Source: Chitinophaga pinensis (GTDB lineage Bacteria; Bacteroidota; Bacteroidia; Chitinophagales; UBA10324). From it: a stretch of 38,056 bases of DNA. A program made the position numbers and the translations under genes. The notes beneath the pieces are model-generated. The model did not search any database. It saw only the letters and a list, made by a program, of their open reading frames with translations, and was not told the origin of the DNA. This document shows positions 26,217 through 34,612 of the stretch, in pieces. The stretch is taken from the NCBI GenBank assembly GCA_945903305.1, contig CAMDOA010000020.1, positions 1-38,056 on the forward strand, read 5' to 3'. The number at the start of each line of letters is the position of its first letter. Position 1 is the first letter of the stretch.

Positions 26217-26639
26217 ATGAAAAAAAATTTTCTAAATTCAGTATTCATTGCTTTTTCTATCACTCTTCTTTTTTCAGGTTGCTCCAAATCACCGAATAAG
26301 ATTCTTCCGAAAAAAGATGGCATTTGGAACGGAGCTTCAGTTACAATCATAACTGTTGGAGGTGCATCAAGTACACAACCAGCAAATTTTGCATTCACAT
26401 TTAAAGACGATGGAACGGGCTCAATAAATGAAGCCGGTACAATATCAACTTTTACCTGGGTTTACAGTAAAGAAAACAAAACCATCACCTTTACACAGCA
26501 AGGCGCTTTGAGTTCTGTTGTATATAATGTATCAGAATTGAAATCGAAATCAGAAAAATGGACTTATCAAACAACTTATCAATTAGGCGGAATCACTTAT
26601 GTAATTGATCAAACAATTAACTTAACTAAAGTTGATTAA
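26217..26639 (+). CDS. Small lipocalin-like lipoprotein, hypothetical
   Basis: A 140-residue protein beginning MKKNFLNSVF at the ATG at 26217. The frame is open for 42 codons further upstream, but those look non-coding and contain the candidate -7 element. The signal peptide ends in the lipobox LFSGC (Cys22). The body (GIWNGASVTII...FTFKDDGTGSI...TFTWVYSKENKTITFTQ) is the short beta-strand pattern of Bacteroidota lipocalin-like lipoproteins, with FTW and KWTY strands like those of the lipoprotein at 4690-5115. Function is unknown. It ends at a strong terminator shared with the convergent gene. Confidence 0.8.
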   Translation: MKKNFLNSVFIAFSITLLFSGCSKSPNKILPKKDGIWNGASVTIITVGGASSTQPANFAFTFKDDGTGSINEAGTISTFTWVYSKENKTITFTQQGALSSVVYNVSELKSKSEKWTYQTTYQLGGITYVIDQTINLTKVD

Positions 26640-26660
26640 TCCTACTGCAGTTGAAATATT

Positions 26661-26696
26661 AAAAACCACTCCGATAAATCGGAGTGGTTTTTTTTT
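26661..26696. terminator. Bidirectional terminator between two convergent genes
   Basis: Fifteen-base perfect arms (AAAAACCACTCCGAT and its complement) surround a two-base AA loop. The plus-strand end runs into about nine T residues and the minus-strand end into five U residues. It terminates the lipoprotein gene and, from the other side, the HsdR_N-domain gene, whose TAA stop overlaps the T-tract. Confidence 0.88.
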
Positions 26697-27147
26697 AATT
26701 CACTTTCGGAAACTCACTGAGAAATTCAAACTCTTTATCTTCCCAATAAATTTTACAGCAATAAGTTTCATCGCCGTTGCTTACTACCAGGTACGGAACT
26801 TTTAAAGTGAGATTATACATGGCCGCCTGATCAAAAACTTCCTGTGTAATTTTTACACTTGGCGATTTGCATTCCAATATCATAAATGCTGAACCTCCTC
26901 TGTCGTACACCACAATATCCATTCGGCGTGGATTTCCATTTACATTTAATCCTTTCTCCACTCCTATTAATCCCTTTGGATATTGCAAATCAGCTATGAG
27001 GTAGTTGAGTAATTGCTGCCGAACTTTTTCTTCAGGAGTTAATGCAACAAATTTTTTTCGTAAAGTATCAAACACTTCATCCTTGCCTGAGCGTTTCCGA
27101 AAACGAAAAGTATATTCCTTAAATTTTAACTGCAAAGGTTTCATCAT
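26695..27147 (-). CDS. Stand-alone HsdR N-terminal (PD-(D/E)XK nuclease) domain protein
   Basis: A 150-residue cytoplasmic protein containing only the nuclease domain of type I restriction HsdR subunits. The PD-(D/E)XK core is visible: Glu64 in the first helix, Asp77 (RRMDIVVYD), and Glu92-x-Lys94 (MILECKSP). A following Gln107-x3-Tyr111 (DQAAMYN) matches the QxxxY motif of RecB-like nucleases. No helicase domain, HsdM or HsdS is near, so it is not a restriction enzyme. It lies divergently 80 bases from the AMP nucleosidase-holA unit; I recall this arrangement in other Bacteroidota. A role in DNA metabolism is a reasonable guess, untested. Confidence 0.85.
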   Translation of the reverse strand: MMKPLQLKFKEYTFRFRKRSGKDEVFDTLRKKFVALTPEEKVRQQLLNYLIADLQYPKGLIGVEKGLNVNGNPRRMDIVVYDRGGSAFMILECKSPSVKITQEVFDQAAMYNLTLKVPYLVVSNGDETYCCKIYWEDKEFEFLSEFPKVN

Positions 27148-27227
27148 GCGGCGAAGCTAAGCATACATAAGCAAGCAACAATTTTTAATCATTGTATTCA
27201 TTACTTTTAGCCATTGAAATTTTATAA

Positions 27228-27998
27228 ATGAAAACAAAAAAAGAAATAGTTGACAATTGGCTCCCGCGATATACAGGCTTGGAGTTAAGTGAATTCAGCA
27301 AGTATATTCTGCTGACCAACTTTAGTAATTATGTTGAGCTGTTTGCCAAGTGGAATAAAGTGGAAGTGAACGGGAAAGACCGCGCCATGCAAAACGCAAC
27401 CGCCGAAGGTATTACGATTATCAATATTGGAATGGGAAGTCCGAATGCTGCAACCATAATGGATTTACTTAGTGCAGTACAACCAAAAGCAGTTTTGTTT
27501 TTAGGGAAATGTGGTGGACTGAAAAAGAAAAATAAACTCGGTGATTTAATTCTTCCCATTGCTGCAATAAGAGGCGAAGGAACTTCAAATGATTATTTTC
27601 CGGTTGAAGTGCCTGCGCTTCCGGCATTTGAATTACAGAAGGCAATAAGTACTTCTATTCGCGATAATAAACAGGACTACTGGACCGGAACTGTTTACAG
27701 CACCAACCGTCGGGTTTGGGAACACGATGATGTTTTTAAAAAATACCTGCAAAAAATAAGAGCAATGGCAATTGACATGGAAACTGCAACAATATTTATT
27801 ACCGCATTCGCCAATAAAATTCCATCGGGTTCATTGTTATTAGTAAGCGATCAACCAATGGTTTCGGAAGGTGTAAAAACTGAACGGAGCGATAAATTAG
27901 TAACCGAAAAATTTGTAGAGAACCATTTAAAAATCGGAATTGAATCATTAAAACAATTAATAAACAACGGTCACACAGTAAAGCATTTGAGATTCTGA
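27228..27998 (+). CDS. amn: AMP nucleosidase
   Basis: A 256-residue cytoplasmic enzyme of the nucleoside phosphorylase superfamily that hydrolyses AMP to adenine and ribose 5-phosphate. Visible motifs are GITIINIGMGSPNAATI (phosphate-binding loop), FLGKCGGL, GEGTSNDYFP, the substrate-binding IDMETATIF, and the VSDQP loop. The length corresponds to the short Bacteroidota form that lacks the regulatory N-terminal domain of E. coli Amn. A possible -7 element TACTTTTA lies a little upstream. The gene is followed after four bases by holA, so the two are co-transcribed. It is probably involved in purine salvage or energy-charge control. Confidence 0.93.
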   Translation: MKTKKEIVDNWLPRYTGLELSEFSKYILLTNFSNYVELFAKWNKVEVNGKDRAMQNATAEGITIINIGMGSPNAATIMDLLSAVQPKAVLFLGKCGGLKKKNKLGDLILPIAAIRGEGTSNDYFPVEVPALPAFELQKAISTSIRDNKQDYWTGTVYSTNRRVWEHDDVFKKYLQKIRAMAIDMETATIFITAFANKIPSGSLLLVSDQPMVSEGVKTERSDKLVTEKFVENHLKIGIESLKQLINNGHTVKHLRF

Positions 27999-28002
27999 TT
28001 GT

Positions 28003-29013
28003 ATGAAGAAGGAGTTTGCAGAAGTAATGCGCGAATTGAAAAGTAAAATTTATCACCCTATTTATTTTCTGGAAGGTGAAGAAGGATACTACATTGACAG
28101 TATCAGTAATTATATTGAACAGAAAGTTTTAAACGATTCGGAAAAAAGTTTTAACCAGTTTATTTTATATGGAAAAGATACTTCCATCAATCAGATAAAT
28201 GATTACGCGCGTGGTTATCCAATGATGGGAACTTACCAGGTAGTGATTGTGAAGGAAGCACAGAATTTTAAAGCAGATGAATGGGAGAAACTACTTCCCT
28301 ATTTTGAAAAGCCTTTGAAATCAACCATACTGGTTATTTGCCACAAGCATAAAAAATTAGATAAGCGAAACAAGAGCGTAAAAAAAATTGTTGACCATTC
28401 GGTATTTGTAACTGCCGATAAAATTTACGACAGTAAATTACCGCAGTGGATTATCACTTTTATAAAAGACGAAGGTTATAAAATAAGTGACCCTGCTGCA
28501 GCTTTAATGGCCGAATTTGTTGGCAACGATTTAAACCGAATTGTGACTGAAGTGGAGAAATTAATCATCAACATTCCGAAAGAAAAAGCCATTGATGTGG
28601 ATGATATCACCAAGAACATTGGTTTATCACGCGAATACAATTCATTTGAATTAACCAGAGCATTAGGGTTTCGTGATGTTATGAAAGCTAACCGCATCAT
28701 TAACTATTTCGCATCGAATGCAAAAAATAATCCGGCTCTTTTGGTCACTGGAACCTTGTTTGCGTATTTTCAAAAAATTTATGTTGCGCATTCTTTCGGA
28801 GCGCGTGATAAAAACACCGTAGCCTCAGCCATTGGCATCAATCCGTTTTTTGCCGATGAATATTTAATGGCTATGAAAAACTATCCTCCCAAAAAAACGG
28901 AAATGGTTTTGCAGACTATCGGTGAATATGAAATGAAATTTAAAGGGGTGAATACTGCTTACGCATCACAGGATGAATTGATGAAAGAAATGATTTTTAA
29001 AATTTTACACTGA
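28003..29013 (+). CDS. holA: DNA polymerase III subunit delta
   Basis: A 336-residue clamp-loader subunit. The N-terminal AAA+-like region contains PIYFLEGEEGYYIDSI (residues 18-33), the degenerate P-loop region typical of HolA, and RGYPMMGTYQVVIVKEAQNF near 68-87. The C-terminal collar contains FELTRALGFRDVMKANRIINYF and the NPALLVTGTLFAYFQKI segment. Delta opens the beta clamp and loads it onto DNA. The length is typical for the family. It starts four bases after the AMP nucleosidase stop, and its stop overlaps the next gene's start (TGATG), so the genes are translationally linked. Confidence 0.93.
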   Translation: MKKEFAEVMRELKSKIYHPIYFLEGEEGYYIDSISNYIEQKVLNDSEKSFNQFILYGKDTSINQINDYARGYPMMGTYQVVIVKEAQNFKADEWEKLLPYFEKPLKSTILVICHKHKKLDKRNKSVKKIVDHSVFVTADKIYDSKLPQWIITFIKDEGYKISDPAAALMAEFVGNDLNRIVTEVEKLIINIPKEKAIDVDDITKNIGLSREYNSFELTRALGFRDVMKANRIINYFASNAKNNPALLVTGTLFAYFQKIYVAHSFGARDKNTVASAIGINPFFADEYLMAMKNYPPKKTEMVLQTIGEYEMKFKGVNTAYASQDELMKEMIFKILH

Positions 29014-29477
29014 TGATAAAATATTTATTAGTTCTGCTTACGGTTACGCAAATAAGTAAGTGCAATCAATCAACTACTTCAACTTCAAAACCTGAATTGA
29101 AAATTTATTACGGAACTGCGCAATCCTGGTCAGGTGGGGCAATGGGCTCAGGCAAGGGAACCAATTATCTTTTTTATCTCACTCAAGCTGATTCAGTTTA
29201 CAGTTTCGATTCTATTTGGATAAATGGATATCGTCTTGCATTGAATAAAAGAAATGATTACAGTTCAAAAGACACTTTAGTATTAAGTGCCTCTGCTTTT
29301 TTTCCGGGTAACCGACCGTATGCACCCGAAGGAGCTATTGAAAAAAAAGGTCCCGATCAGGAAGCAAAACCCTGTTGCGAAGAATCCACTTTTGTTATCA
29401 GATATATTTTAACCGGGAATAAAATTTTTCTTTCATCCACCTCACTAAAAATTCTTCCCAAACTGAATTATCCGTAG
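29013..29477 (+). CDS. Exported hypothetical protein coupled to holA
   Basis: A 154-residue protein with an N-terminal hydrophobic segment (MIKYLLVLLTVTQISKCNQS), so exported. Cys17 does not sit in a standard lipobox (preceding ISK), and lipid attachment is uncertain. The mature part is rich in Ser, Tyr and Gly with a Gly-rich WSGGAMGSGKGTNY stretch and a Cys-Cys pair (KPCCEES). No domain was recognised. The ATG overlaps the holA stop by one base, which implies translational coupling but not shared function. The 87-base gap after it contains a heptanucleotide tract and the sucC promoter. Confidence 0.72.
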   Translation: MIKYLLVLLTVTQISKCNQSTTSTSKPELKIYYGTAQSWSGGAMGSGKGTNYLFYLTQADSVYSFDSIWINGYRLALNKRNDYSSKDTLVLSASAFFPGNRPYAPEGAIEKKGPDQEAKPCCEESTFVIRYILTGNKIFLSSTSLKILPKLNYP

Positions 29478-29486
29478 TTCAATTTA

Positions 29487-29514
29487 TTTAATTTTTAATC
29501 TTTAATATTTAATC
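29487..29514. repeat. Heptanucleotide repeat tract, TTTAATC family (4 units)
   Basis: Four consecutive 7-base units (TTTAATT, TTTAATC, TTTAATA, TTTAATC) lie in the gap between the 29013-29477 gene and sucC. This non-coding copy shows the same 7-base period as the coding tracts at 3373, 4130 and 35528 but a different unit sequence. Confidence 0.65.
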
Positions 29515-29534
29515 TCTCTTTCCACTTCTGCAAT

Positions 29535-29542
29535 TATTTTCG
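29535..29542 (+). promoter_or_regulatory. Candidate -7 element of sucC
   Basis: TATTTTCG, one base off TAnnTTTG, lies 22 bases before the sucC ATG. It is the same variant octamer as before the lipoprotein gene and yqgE. Confidence 0.35.
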
Positions 29543-29564
29543 CCGCACGAAAAATTAATCACTC

Positions 29565-30758
29565 ATGAATCTTCACGAATATCAAGGCAAGGAACTACTA
29601 AAGAAAAACGGTGTACCCATTCAGGAAGGAATTGCTGTTGCCACTTTGCACGATGCAGTGGAAGCTGCTGAAAATTTAAAACAAACTACCGGTACAACTT
29701 GCTGGGTAGTGAAGGCACAGATACATGCTGGTGGTCGTGGGAAGGGTGGCGGAGTAAAGGTTGCTACTTCAATGGATAAGCTGAAAGAGAAAGTCACTGA
29801 TATTTTAGGAATGACTTTGATTACTCCACAAACCGGACCAGCCGGAAAAAAAGTGAACAAAGTTTTAATTGCCCAGGATGTTTATGGTGGTGAACCCGAA
29901 CAGCGCAAAGAATTTTACATGAGCATTCTGCTCGACCGTGAAAAAAAACAAAATGTAATTATTTATTCTACCGAGGGGGGAATGGAGATTGAAGAAGTGG
30001 CTGACAAACATCCTGAAAAAATTCAGAAAGAGTGGATTGATCCGAAAGGAATGTTGCAGGCTTTCCAGGCACGGAAAATTGCCTACAACCTTGGATTGAG
30101 TGGCGATGCTTTTAAAAATATGGTGAAGTTTGTTGGAAATTTATATTTAGCATACATCAACAGCGATGCTGCCATGCTCGAAATAAATCCTGTATTAAAA
30201 ACACACGACAATCGCATTATTGCTGTAGATGCAAAAGTGAGTATTGATGACAATGCAATTTATCGGCACCCGCATTATCCGGAGTTGCGCGACATAACTG
30301 AAGAAGACCCAACAGAAGTGGAAGCCGGTAAATACAATCTGAACTTTATAAAATTAGATGGTAATGTTGGCTGCATGGTGAACGGTGCTGGATTGGCAAT
30401 GGCCACTATGGATATGATAAAATTAGCAGGAGGTTCGCCTGCAAACTTTTTAGATGTTGGTGGTTCTGCCAATGCAAAAACTGTAGAAGCCGGTTTCAGA
30501 ATTATACTTTCAGACCCGAGTGTTAAGGCAATATTGATAAATATTTTTGGAGGAATTGTTCGTTGCGACCGAGTTGCACAGGGAGTTGTGGATGCTTATA
30601 AAAATATTGGTGAAATAAAAATTCCTATCATCGTTCGCTTGCAGGGAACTAATGCAGAATTGGGAAAAGAACTGATTGATAACAGCGGATTGAAAGTTCA
30701 CTCCGCTATTTTATTGAGTGAGGCAGCAGAGTTGGTTAGTCAGGTGGTGAAAAGTTAA
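29565..30758 (+). CDS. sucC: Succinyl-CoA synthetase beta subunit (ADP-forming)
   Basis: A 397-residue ATP-grasp subunit that, with SucD, converts succinyl-CoA, ADP and Pi into succinate, CoA and ATP in the TCA cycle. The N terminus MNLHEYQGKELLKKNGVP is diagnostic. ATP-grasp residues occur in KAQIHAGGRGKGGGVKVA and MLEINPVLK, and the C-terminal CoA-ligase part has GAGLAMATMDMIKLAGG, NFLDVGG and NIFGGIVRCD. The length is standard. sucD is not next to it, so the two subunits are encoded apart, which is common in Bacteroidota as far as I recall. Its stop codon abuts the stop of the convergent glycosyltransferase without a single base between. Confidence 0.97.
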   Translation: MNLHEYQGKELLKKNGVPIQEGIAVATLHDAVEAAENLKQTTGTTCWVVKAQIHAGGRGKGGGVKVATSMDKLKEKVTDILGMTLITPQTGPAGKKVNKVLIAQDVYGGEPEQRKEFYMSILLDREKKQNVIIYSTEGGMEIEEVADKHPEKIQKEWIDPKGMLQAFQARKIAYNLGLSGDAFKNMVKFVGNLYLAYINSDAAMLEINPVLKTHDNRIIAVDAKVSIDDNAIYRHPHYPELRDITEEDPTEVEAGKYNLNFIKLDGNVGCMVNGAGLAMATMDMIKLAGGSPANFLDVGGSANAKTVEAGFRIILSDPSVKAILINIFGGIVRCDRVAQGVVDAYKNIGEIKIPIIVRLQGTNAELGKELIDNSGLKVHSAILLSEAAELVSQVVKS

Positions 30759-31709
30759 TTATACTTTTATCAAATTGTAATTTCTAAACCCTCCAAGCTC
30801 TCGACCTCTTACAATATGTTGTTCTAACCAGGTGACAATTCGGTATTTCAGTTTTTCGTGCTTGTATAATTCACGGCCAGGGAATTTATTTCCTGTGTAA
30901 TCAAGCAATTCTTTCCAGTCGAATTTTTTTATCCAATCATTCATCACCTCAGGATGTGTTTCAGAAAAGATTTTTATTCTTTTCATCGGGCCATAATCAA
31001 AATAGTTTTTTTGAGTGTTATATAATTCTTCTACTTTCTTTTCACCTTTGTGAATGGTGTCTAATGATTTTTTTTTCTTCTGCATTAATTGCGGCGGACG
31101 AACCCAACCGTAGTGATAAACTTCAGCATCAACCGTTGCCACATTCAATTTATATGTTCCGGTGTGCTGGCGATAATCTTTATAATCAAATTCAGGAATC
31201 CGGCGGAATGATTGCGCTGATTCCCATGAATGAATTTCTTTATTGTTGCGAATGACTCTTATTTCGTTCGGATACCAGCCGTGTGATAAAAGATAATGAT
31301 CATAATCGCCCCAGAAATGTTTGTAACGAAAAAGCAAGCCTTCAATTCGCGAATCGTTCAGCAATTGATTGCAACGATTCACAATGCTGTTATGGTATTT
31401 TTCGTGAATGACTTCATCGGCCTGCAGATAAAAAAGCCAGTCGCCTGTGCAGGCTTCTTTTGCTATATCTGTTTGATGTGCGTTCTCAGTACCTCTCGAA
31501 TATTTTTCCAAATCCCACTTGGTTCGAATGATTTTAATTTTATCGGAGTTAATGGATTGAATTCTTTCCAACGAACAATCATCTGCATCATTATCTCCAA
31601 TAGCAACCACAAATTCATCAACAATAGAAAGAATGGATTCAATACTTTCTTTAATCGGATAATATAATTTATCCGCATTCTTCGCCATCGTGAATCCACT
31701 GATTTTCAT
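30759..31709 (-). CDS. Family 2 glycosyltransferase
   Basis: A 316-residue cytoplasmic or membrane-associated GT-A enzyme. The nucleotide-sugar region is seen in MAKNADKLYYPIKESIESIL and VVAIGDNDADDCS (35-45), with the metal-binding QADE at 96-99 (WLFYLQADEVIH). An extended C-terminal part (GWYPNEIRVIRNN, HYGWVRPP) is characteristic of a Bacteroidota GT2 subgroup. Acceptor and sugar are unknown; surface glycan synthesis is likely. It is the third gene of an operon with the isoaspartyl peptidase (9-base gap) and the TMTC-like glycosyltransferase. Confidence 0.87.
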   Translation of the reverse strand: MKISGFTMAKNADKLYYPIKESIESILSIVDEFVVAIGDNDADDCSLERIQSINSDKIKIIRTKWDLEKYSRGTENAHQTDIAKEACTGDWLFYLQADEVIHEKYHNSIVNRCNQLLNDSRIEGLLFRYKHFWGDYDHYLLSHGWYPNEIRVIRNNKEIHSWESAQSFRRIPEFDYKDYRQHTGTYKLNVATVDAEVYHYGWVRPPQLMQKKKKSLDTIHKGEKKVEELYNTQKNYFDYGPMKRIKIFSETHPEVMNDWIKKFDWKELLDYTGNKFPGRELYKHEKLKYRIVTWLEQHIVRGRELGGFRNYNLIKV

Positions 31710-31718
31710 CTGTCGTTT

Positions 31719-32657
31719 TTATTTATAAATCGCAATCAACTCCTTTCCATTGGAAGTTTTATAACCACGATACATTCCATCTGAATTAAATGGCAGCTCA
31801 ACATTTCCGTTTTTGTCAATGGCAATCAATCCGCCTTCACCGCCGAGTTTTACTAATTTGTTATTGACAACTTCTTTGCATGCTTGTTTTAATGTCATGC
31901 CTTTGTATTCCATAAGGCACGAAATATCATAAGCCACAACAGCACGGATAAAAAATTCGCCGTGACCGGTGCAGGATATCGCACAGGTTTTATTATTCGC
32001 GTAAGTGCCTGATCCGATTATCGGACTGTCGCCAATTCTACCGAATCGCTTGTTGGTCATTCCGCCGGTTGAAGTTGCAGCTGCCAGATTTCCATTTACA
32101 TCCAACGCAACTGCTCCAACTGTTCCGATTTTTTTTTCTTTCACAGTAATGCTGTGGTCAAGGTGAGCGCCTTCTTCATTTATAACTTCCTGCAATTGCT
32201 TGTAGCGTGCATCAGTAAAAAAATAATTTTCCTTTTCTAATTTTATTTTTCTTATTCGCGCAAACTGCTCCGCTCCTTTTCCTGAAAGCAAAACATGTTC
32301 TGAATGTTCCATTACTTCTCGAGCCAACACAACCGGATTACGGACATGATTTACGCAGGTTATAGCTCCTGCTTTTAATGTTGCCCCATCCATAATTGCT
32401 GCATCCATTTCATGTTTCCTATCATGATTGAAAACAGAACCTTTCCCAGCGTTGAACAACGGAAAATTTTCCAATTCATAAACAGCGGCTTCAACCGCAT
32501 CAACAGCAGTTCCACCTTCTTCTAGAATATCGTAGCCAACTTCCAATGCAATTGCCAATGCTTTTTTATACAATTTTTCTTTTTCAGCAGTCATCATCTT
32601 TTTTATAATGGTTCCTGCTCCGCCGTGCACTGCAATAGCAACTTTTTTCTTTCTCAT
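31719..32657 (-). CDS. Isoaspartyl peptidase/L-asparaginase (Ntn hydrolase)
   Basis: A 312-residue enzyme of the plant-type asparaginase family (IaaA-like), made as a precursor that cleaves itself before the catalytic Thr. Residues VAIAVHGGAGTI (6-17), GGTAVDAVEAAV, FNAGKGSVF and the cleavage site G178-T179 (KKIGTVGAVALD) are present, followed by STGGMTNKRFGRIGDSPIIGSGTYA. No signal peptide is seen, so it is cytoplasmic. It removes beta-aspartyl dipeptides and hydrolyses asparagine. The two-base gap from the upstream TMTC-like gene indicates an operon, although no functional link to glycosylation is evident. Confidence 0.93.
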   Translation of the reverse strand: MRKKKVAIAVHGGAGTIIKKMMTAEKEKLYKKALAIALEVGYDILEEGGTAVDAVEAAVYELENFPLFNAGKGSVFNHDRKHEMDAAIMDGATLKAGAITCVNHVRNPVVLAREVMEHSEHVLLSGKGAEQFARIRKIKLEKENYFFTDARYKQLQEVINEEGAHLDHSITVKEKKIGTVGAVALDVNGNLAAATSTGGMTNKRFGRIGDSPIIGSGTYANNKTCAISCTGHGEFFIRAVVAYDISCLMEYKGMTLKQACKEVVNNKLVKLGGEGGLIAIDKNGNVELPFNSDGMYRGYKTSNGKELIAIYK

Positions 32658-32659
32658 AA

Positions 32660-34537
32660 TTATTTTGAATTTTTTCTTGACACCACTGCATCTAATCCTT
32701 GTTTCGCTTGCTTGTTATTTGGATTTAATTTTAATGAAGTGGCAAAACTTATTTCTGCGCTGTCGAGATTATTGGTTGTAAAATAAGCACCACCGAGGTT
32801 GTACCAATATTCAGTATTTGCGGCATAAATAACAATAGCTTTCCGGATAAAATAAATGGATCGAGTATAATTTCTTTTATTTCCCTCACTCAATCCCATG
32901 TTAAAATATTTATCAGAAATGGTTTTCAGATTTTGGTTTACATAACCGGAATTTGGCTGAAGTAATTGCGCTTTTTTCCAAACTGAAACTGCATTTTCCA
33001 AACTATCCAGTCTTGAATAGGCAAATCCCCACAACATTAAATTGGTGTAAAACTTCGGATATATTTTTTCAGAAATAATACAATACTCAACTGCTTTTTG
33101 CAGGTAGGCTTTTGCTCTAACCTCATCTTTGCAGGTATCAATCAATGAAATATAATTTGCAGCTGCATATGTATTTGCTCTTGCTGAATTAGTTGATGTC
33201 AGCACATCAGTCATACCAAGTCTTTGCCCCGTTCGCCATACTTCATTTCGTGTAATAGTTTTCCAACCTGCCGGAAGTGAAATAAGAATTATACAACCGA
33301 TGCCAATATTTTTTTGAAGCGAAGAATTTACTTTCAACGAATTAAAAATCTTTTCAGATAAAACTACTACTGCCAAACAAAATGCAATGGATGCCTGATA
33401 TAAAAACCTCTCGGCCATTGGCGCACCGATATTGAAAACAACATTTGAAACAATGAACATGCTTGTAAGATAAAACAGTATGCAGTAGGCAAGAATGTTT
33501 TTATTTTTCAAATTGAATAGACAAAACACAATTAGTCCAACATGAATAAAAACAGAAACGATAACCCACACATCAGTAATATCGCAATACGGAATTTGAT
33601 TGTATGAATAATCGTAAGTAAGCGGATGAGGATAGAACAACAATTTAAAATAAAGCAGAAACACAAAAAAGATAGTTGCAAATGTTTGTGAAGTTGTAGC
33701 CAATAAAAATGGATTATCCATTAGTTCAGTAACTTTTTCATTGGAGAACCCAACAATGCTCACTCTCAAATAAATATAAACTGCTATCAGAATAAAGTAA
33801 GGCAAACTCTGTATCACAATTTTCTTTAATGAAAGGTTACTAAAAAAATAAAGTGTAACAGGAATGATAAATAAAAACATTAACCCGTTTTCTTTTGAAA
33901 GCAAGGCAATGAAAAATGAAAGTCCGGCAATGAAAAGCGCATTTGGTTTTCTTTTTCCGTTTGCCACATCCAAAGAAATTAAAACTGTAATCAGCAAAAA
34001 CAAGAGTGATAATATTTCATCACGGCTTTTAATGTTGGTGATGGCTTCGGTATGAACCGGATGCATCATGAATAACAATACAGCTGCAAATGATGCAAAA
34101 GGCTTATTCGGTAATAAATAATTCCGAATGAGTTTTAGTAAAACAAATCCGGTACTTGCATAAAGAATTAAATTAATGAGATGAGAAATCCAGGGAGTTT
34201 GTCCCCACAATTGATTTTCAATGGCGAAGGTGATGAGTGATAATGGTCGCCATCTTCCTCCTGCCAGATTGTAATTGTTTCCGATGGTTCCGTAAAACGA
34301 ATCGTGAAAAAGAATATCCAGAATTCCACCAAACCCATTTTTTACAAACTTGTTATCTATCCAAACTAATCCATCATCCAATGCAAATCCATTAAATAAT
34401 GTGTTTCCATAAAAAACCAATACAACAACGAAAATGATTAAACTCTGTAAACCATAATTCTCAAATGAAAGAAATGGCTTGCTTTCAGTCAGTACTATTT
34501 CAGGAATAAATTTTTCTTCGAGTTTCTTCTTCGCCAT
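32660..34537 (-). CDS. TMTC-like GT-C glycosyltransferase with C-terminal TPRs
   Basis: A 625-residue membrane protein with about ten helices between residues 30 and 440, followed by a TPR region (about 470-625, with SYSRLDSLENAV and NTEYWYNLGGAYF type units). The first loop carries Asp54-Asp55 (NGFALDDGLVW), the GT-C catalytic acidic pair. It is followed by GRWRPLSL and the MHPVHTEAITNIKSRDEIL block of the TMTC/DUF1736-type protein O-mannosyltransferase family. The family uses lipid-linked sugars to glycosylate proteins in a secretory compartment; here this would be periplasmic. The substrate is unknown. The gene heads a three-gene operon. Confidence 0.85.
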   Translation of the reverse strand: MAKKKLEEKFIPEIVLTESKPFLSFENYGLQSLIIFVVVLVFYGNTLFNGFALDDGLVWIDNKFVKNGFGGILDILFHDSFYGTIGNNYNLAGGRWRPLSLITFAIENQLWGQTPWISHLINLILYASTGFVLLKLIRNYLLPNKPFASFAAVLLFMMHPVHTEAITNIKSRDEILSLLFLLITVLISLDVANGKRKPNALFIAGLSFFIALLSKENGLMFLFIIPVTLYFFSNLSLKKIVIQSLPYFILIAVYIYLRVSIVGFSNEKVTELMDNPFLLATTSQTFATIFFVFLLYFKLLFYPHPLTYDYSYNQIPYCDITDVWVIVSVFIHVGLIVFCLFNLKNKNILAYCILFYLTSMFIVSNVVFNIGAPMAERFLYQASIAFCLAVVVLSEKIFNSLKVNSSLQKNIGIGCIILISLPAGWKTITRNEVWRTGQRLGMTDVLTSTNSARANTYAAANYISLIDTCKDEVRAKAYLQKAVEYCIISEKIYPKFYTNLMLWGFAYSRLDSLENAVSVWKKAQLLQPNSGYVNQNLKTISDKYFNMGLSEGNKRNYTRSIYFIRKAIVIYAANTEYWYNLGGAYFTTNNLDSAEISFATSLKLNPNNKQAKQGLDAVVSRKNSK

Positions 34538-34612
34538 AATAATTGCACAAGATTAAAATAATTCCATACTTATTTAAAAGGTTAAACAGAAATCAGCTAA
34601 TTGAATTCAAGG

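Noticed and set aside
26695-27147. Type I restriction-modification system
   Set aside because: Only the HsdR N-terminal nuclease domain is present. There is no helicase part, HsdM or HsdS nearby.
30956-31667. Plus-strand open frames opposite the GT2 gene
   Set aside because: They are antisense shadows of a well-supported glycosyltransferase gene, with biased low-information composition.
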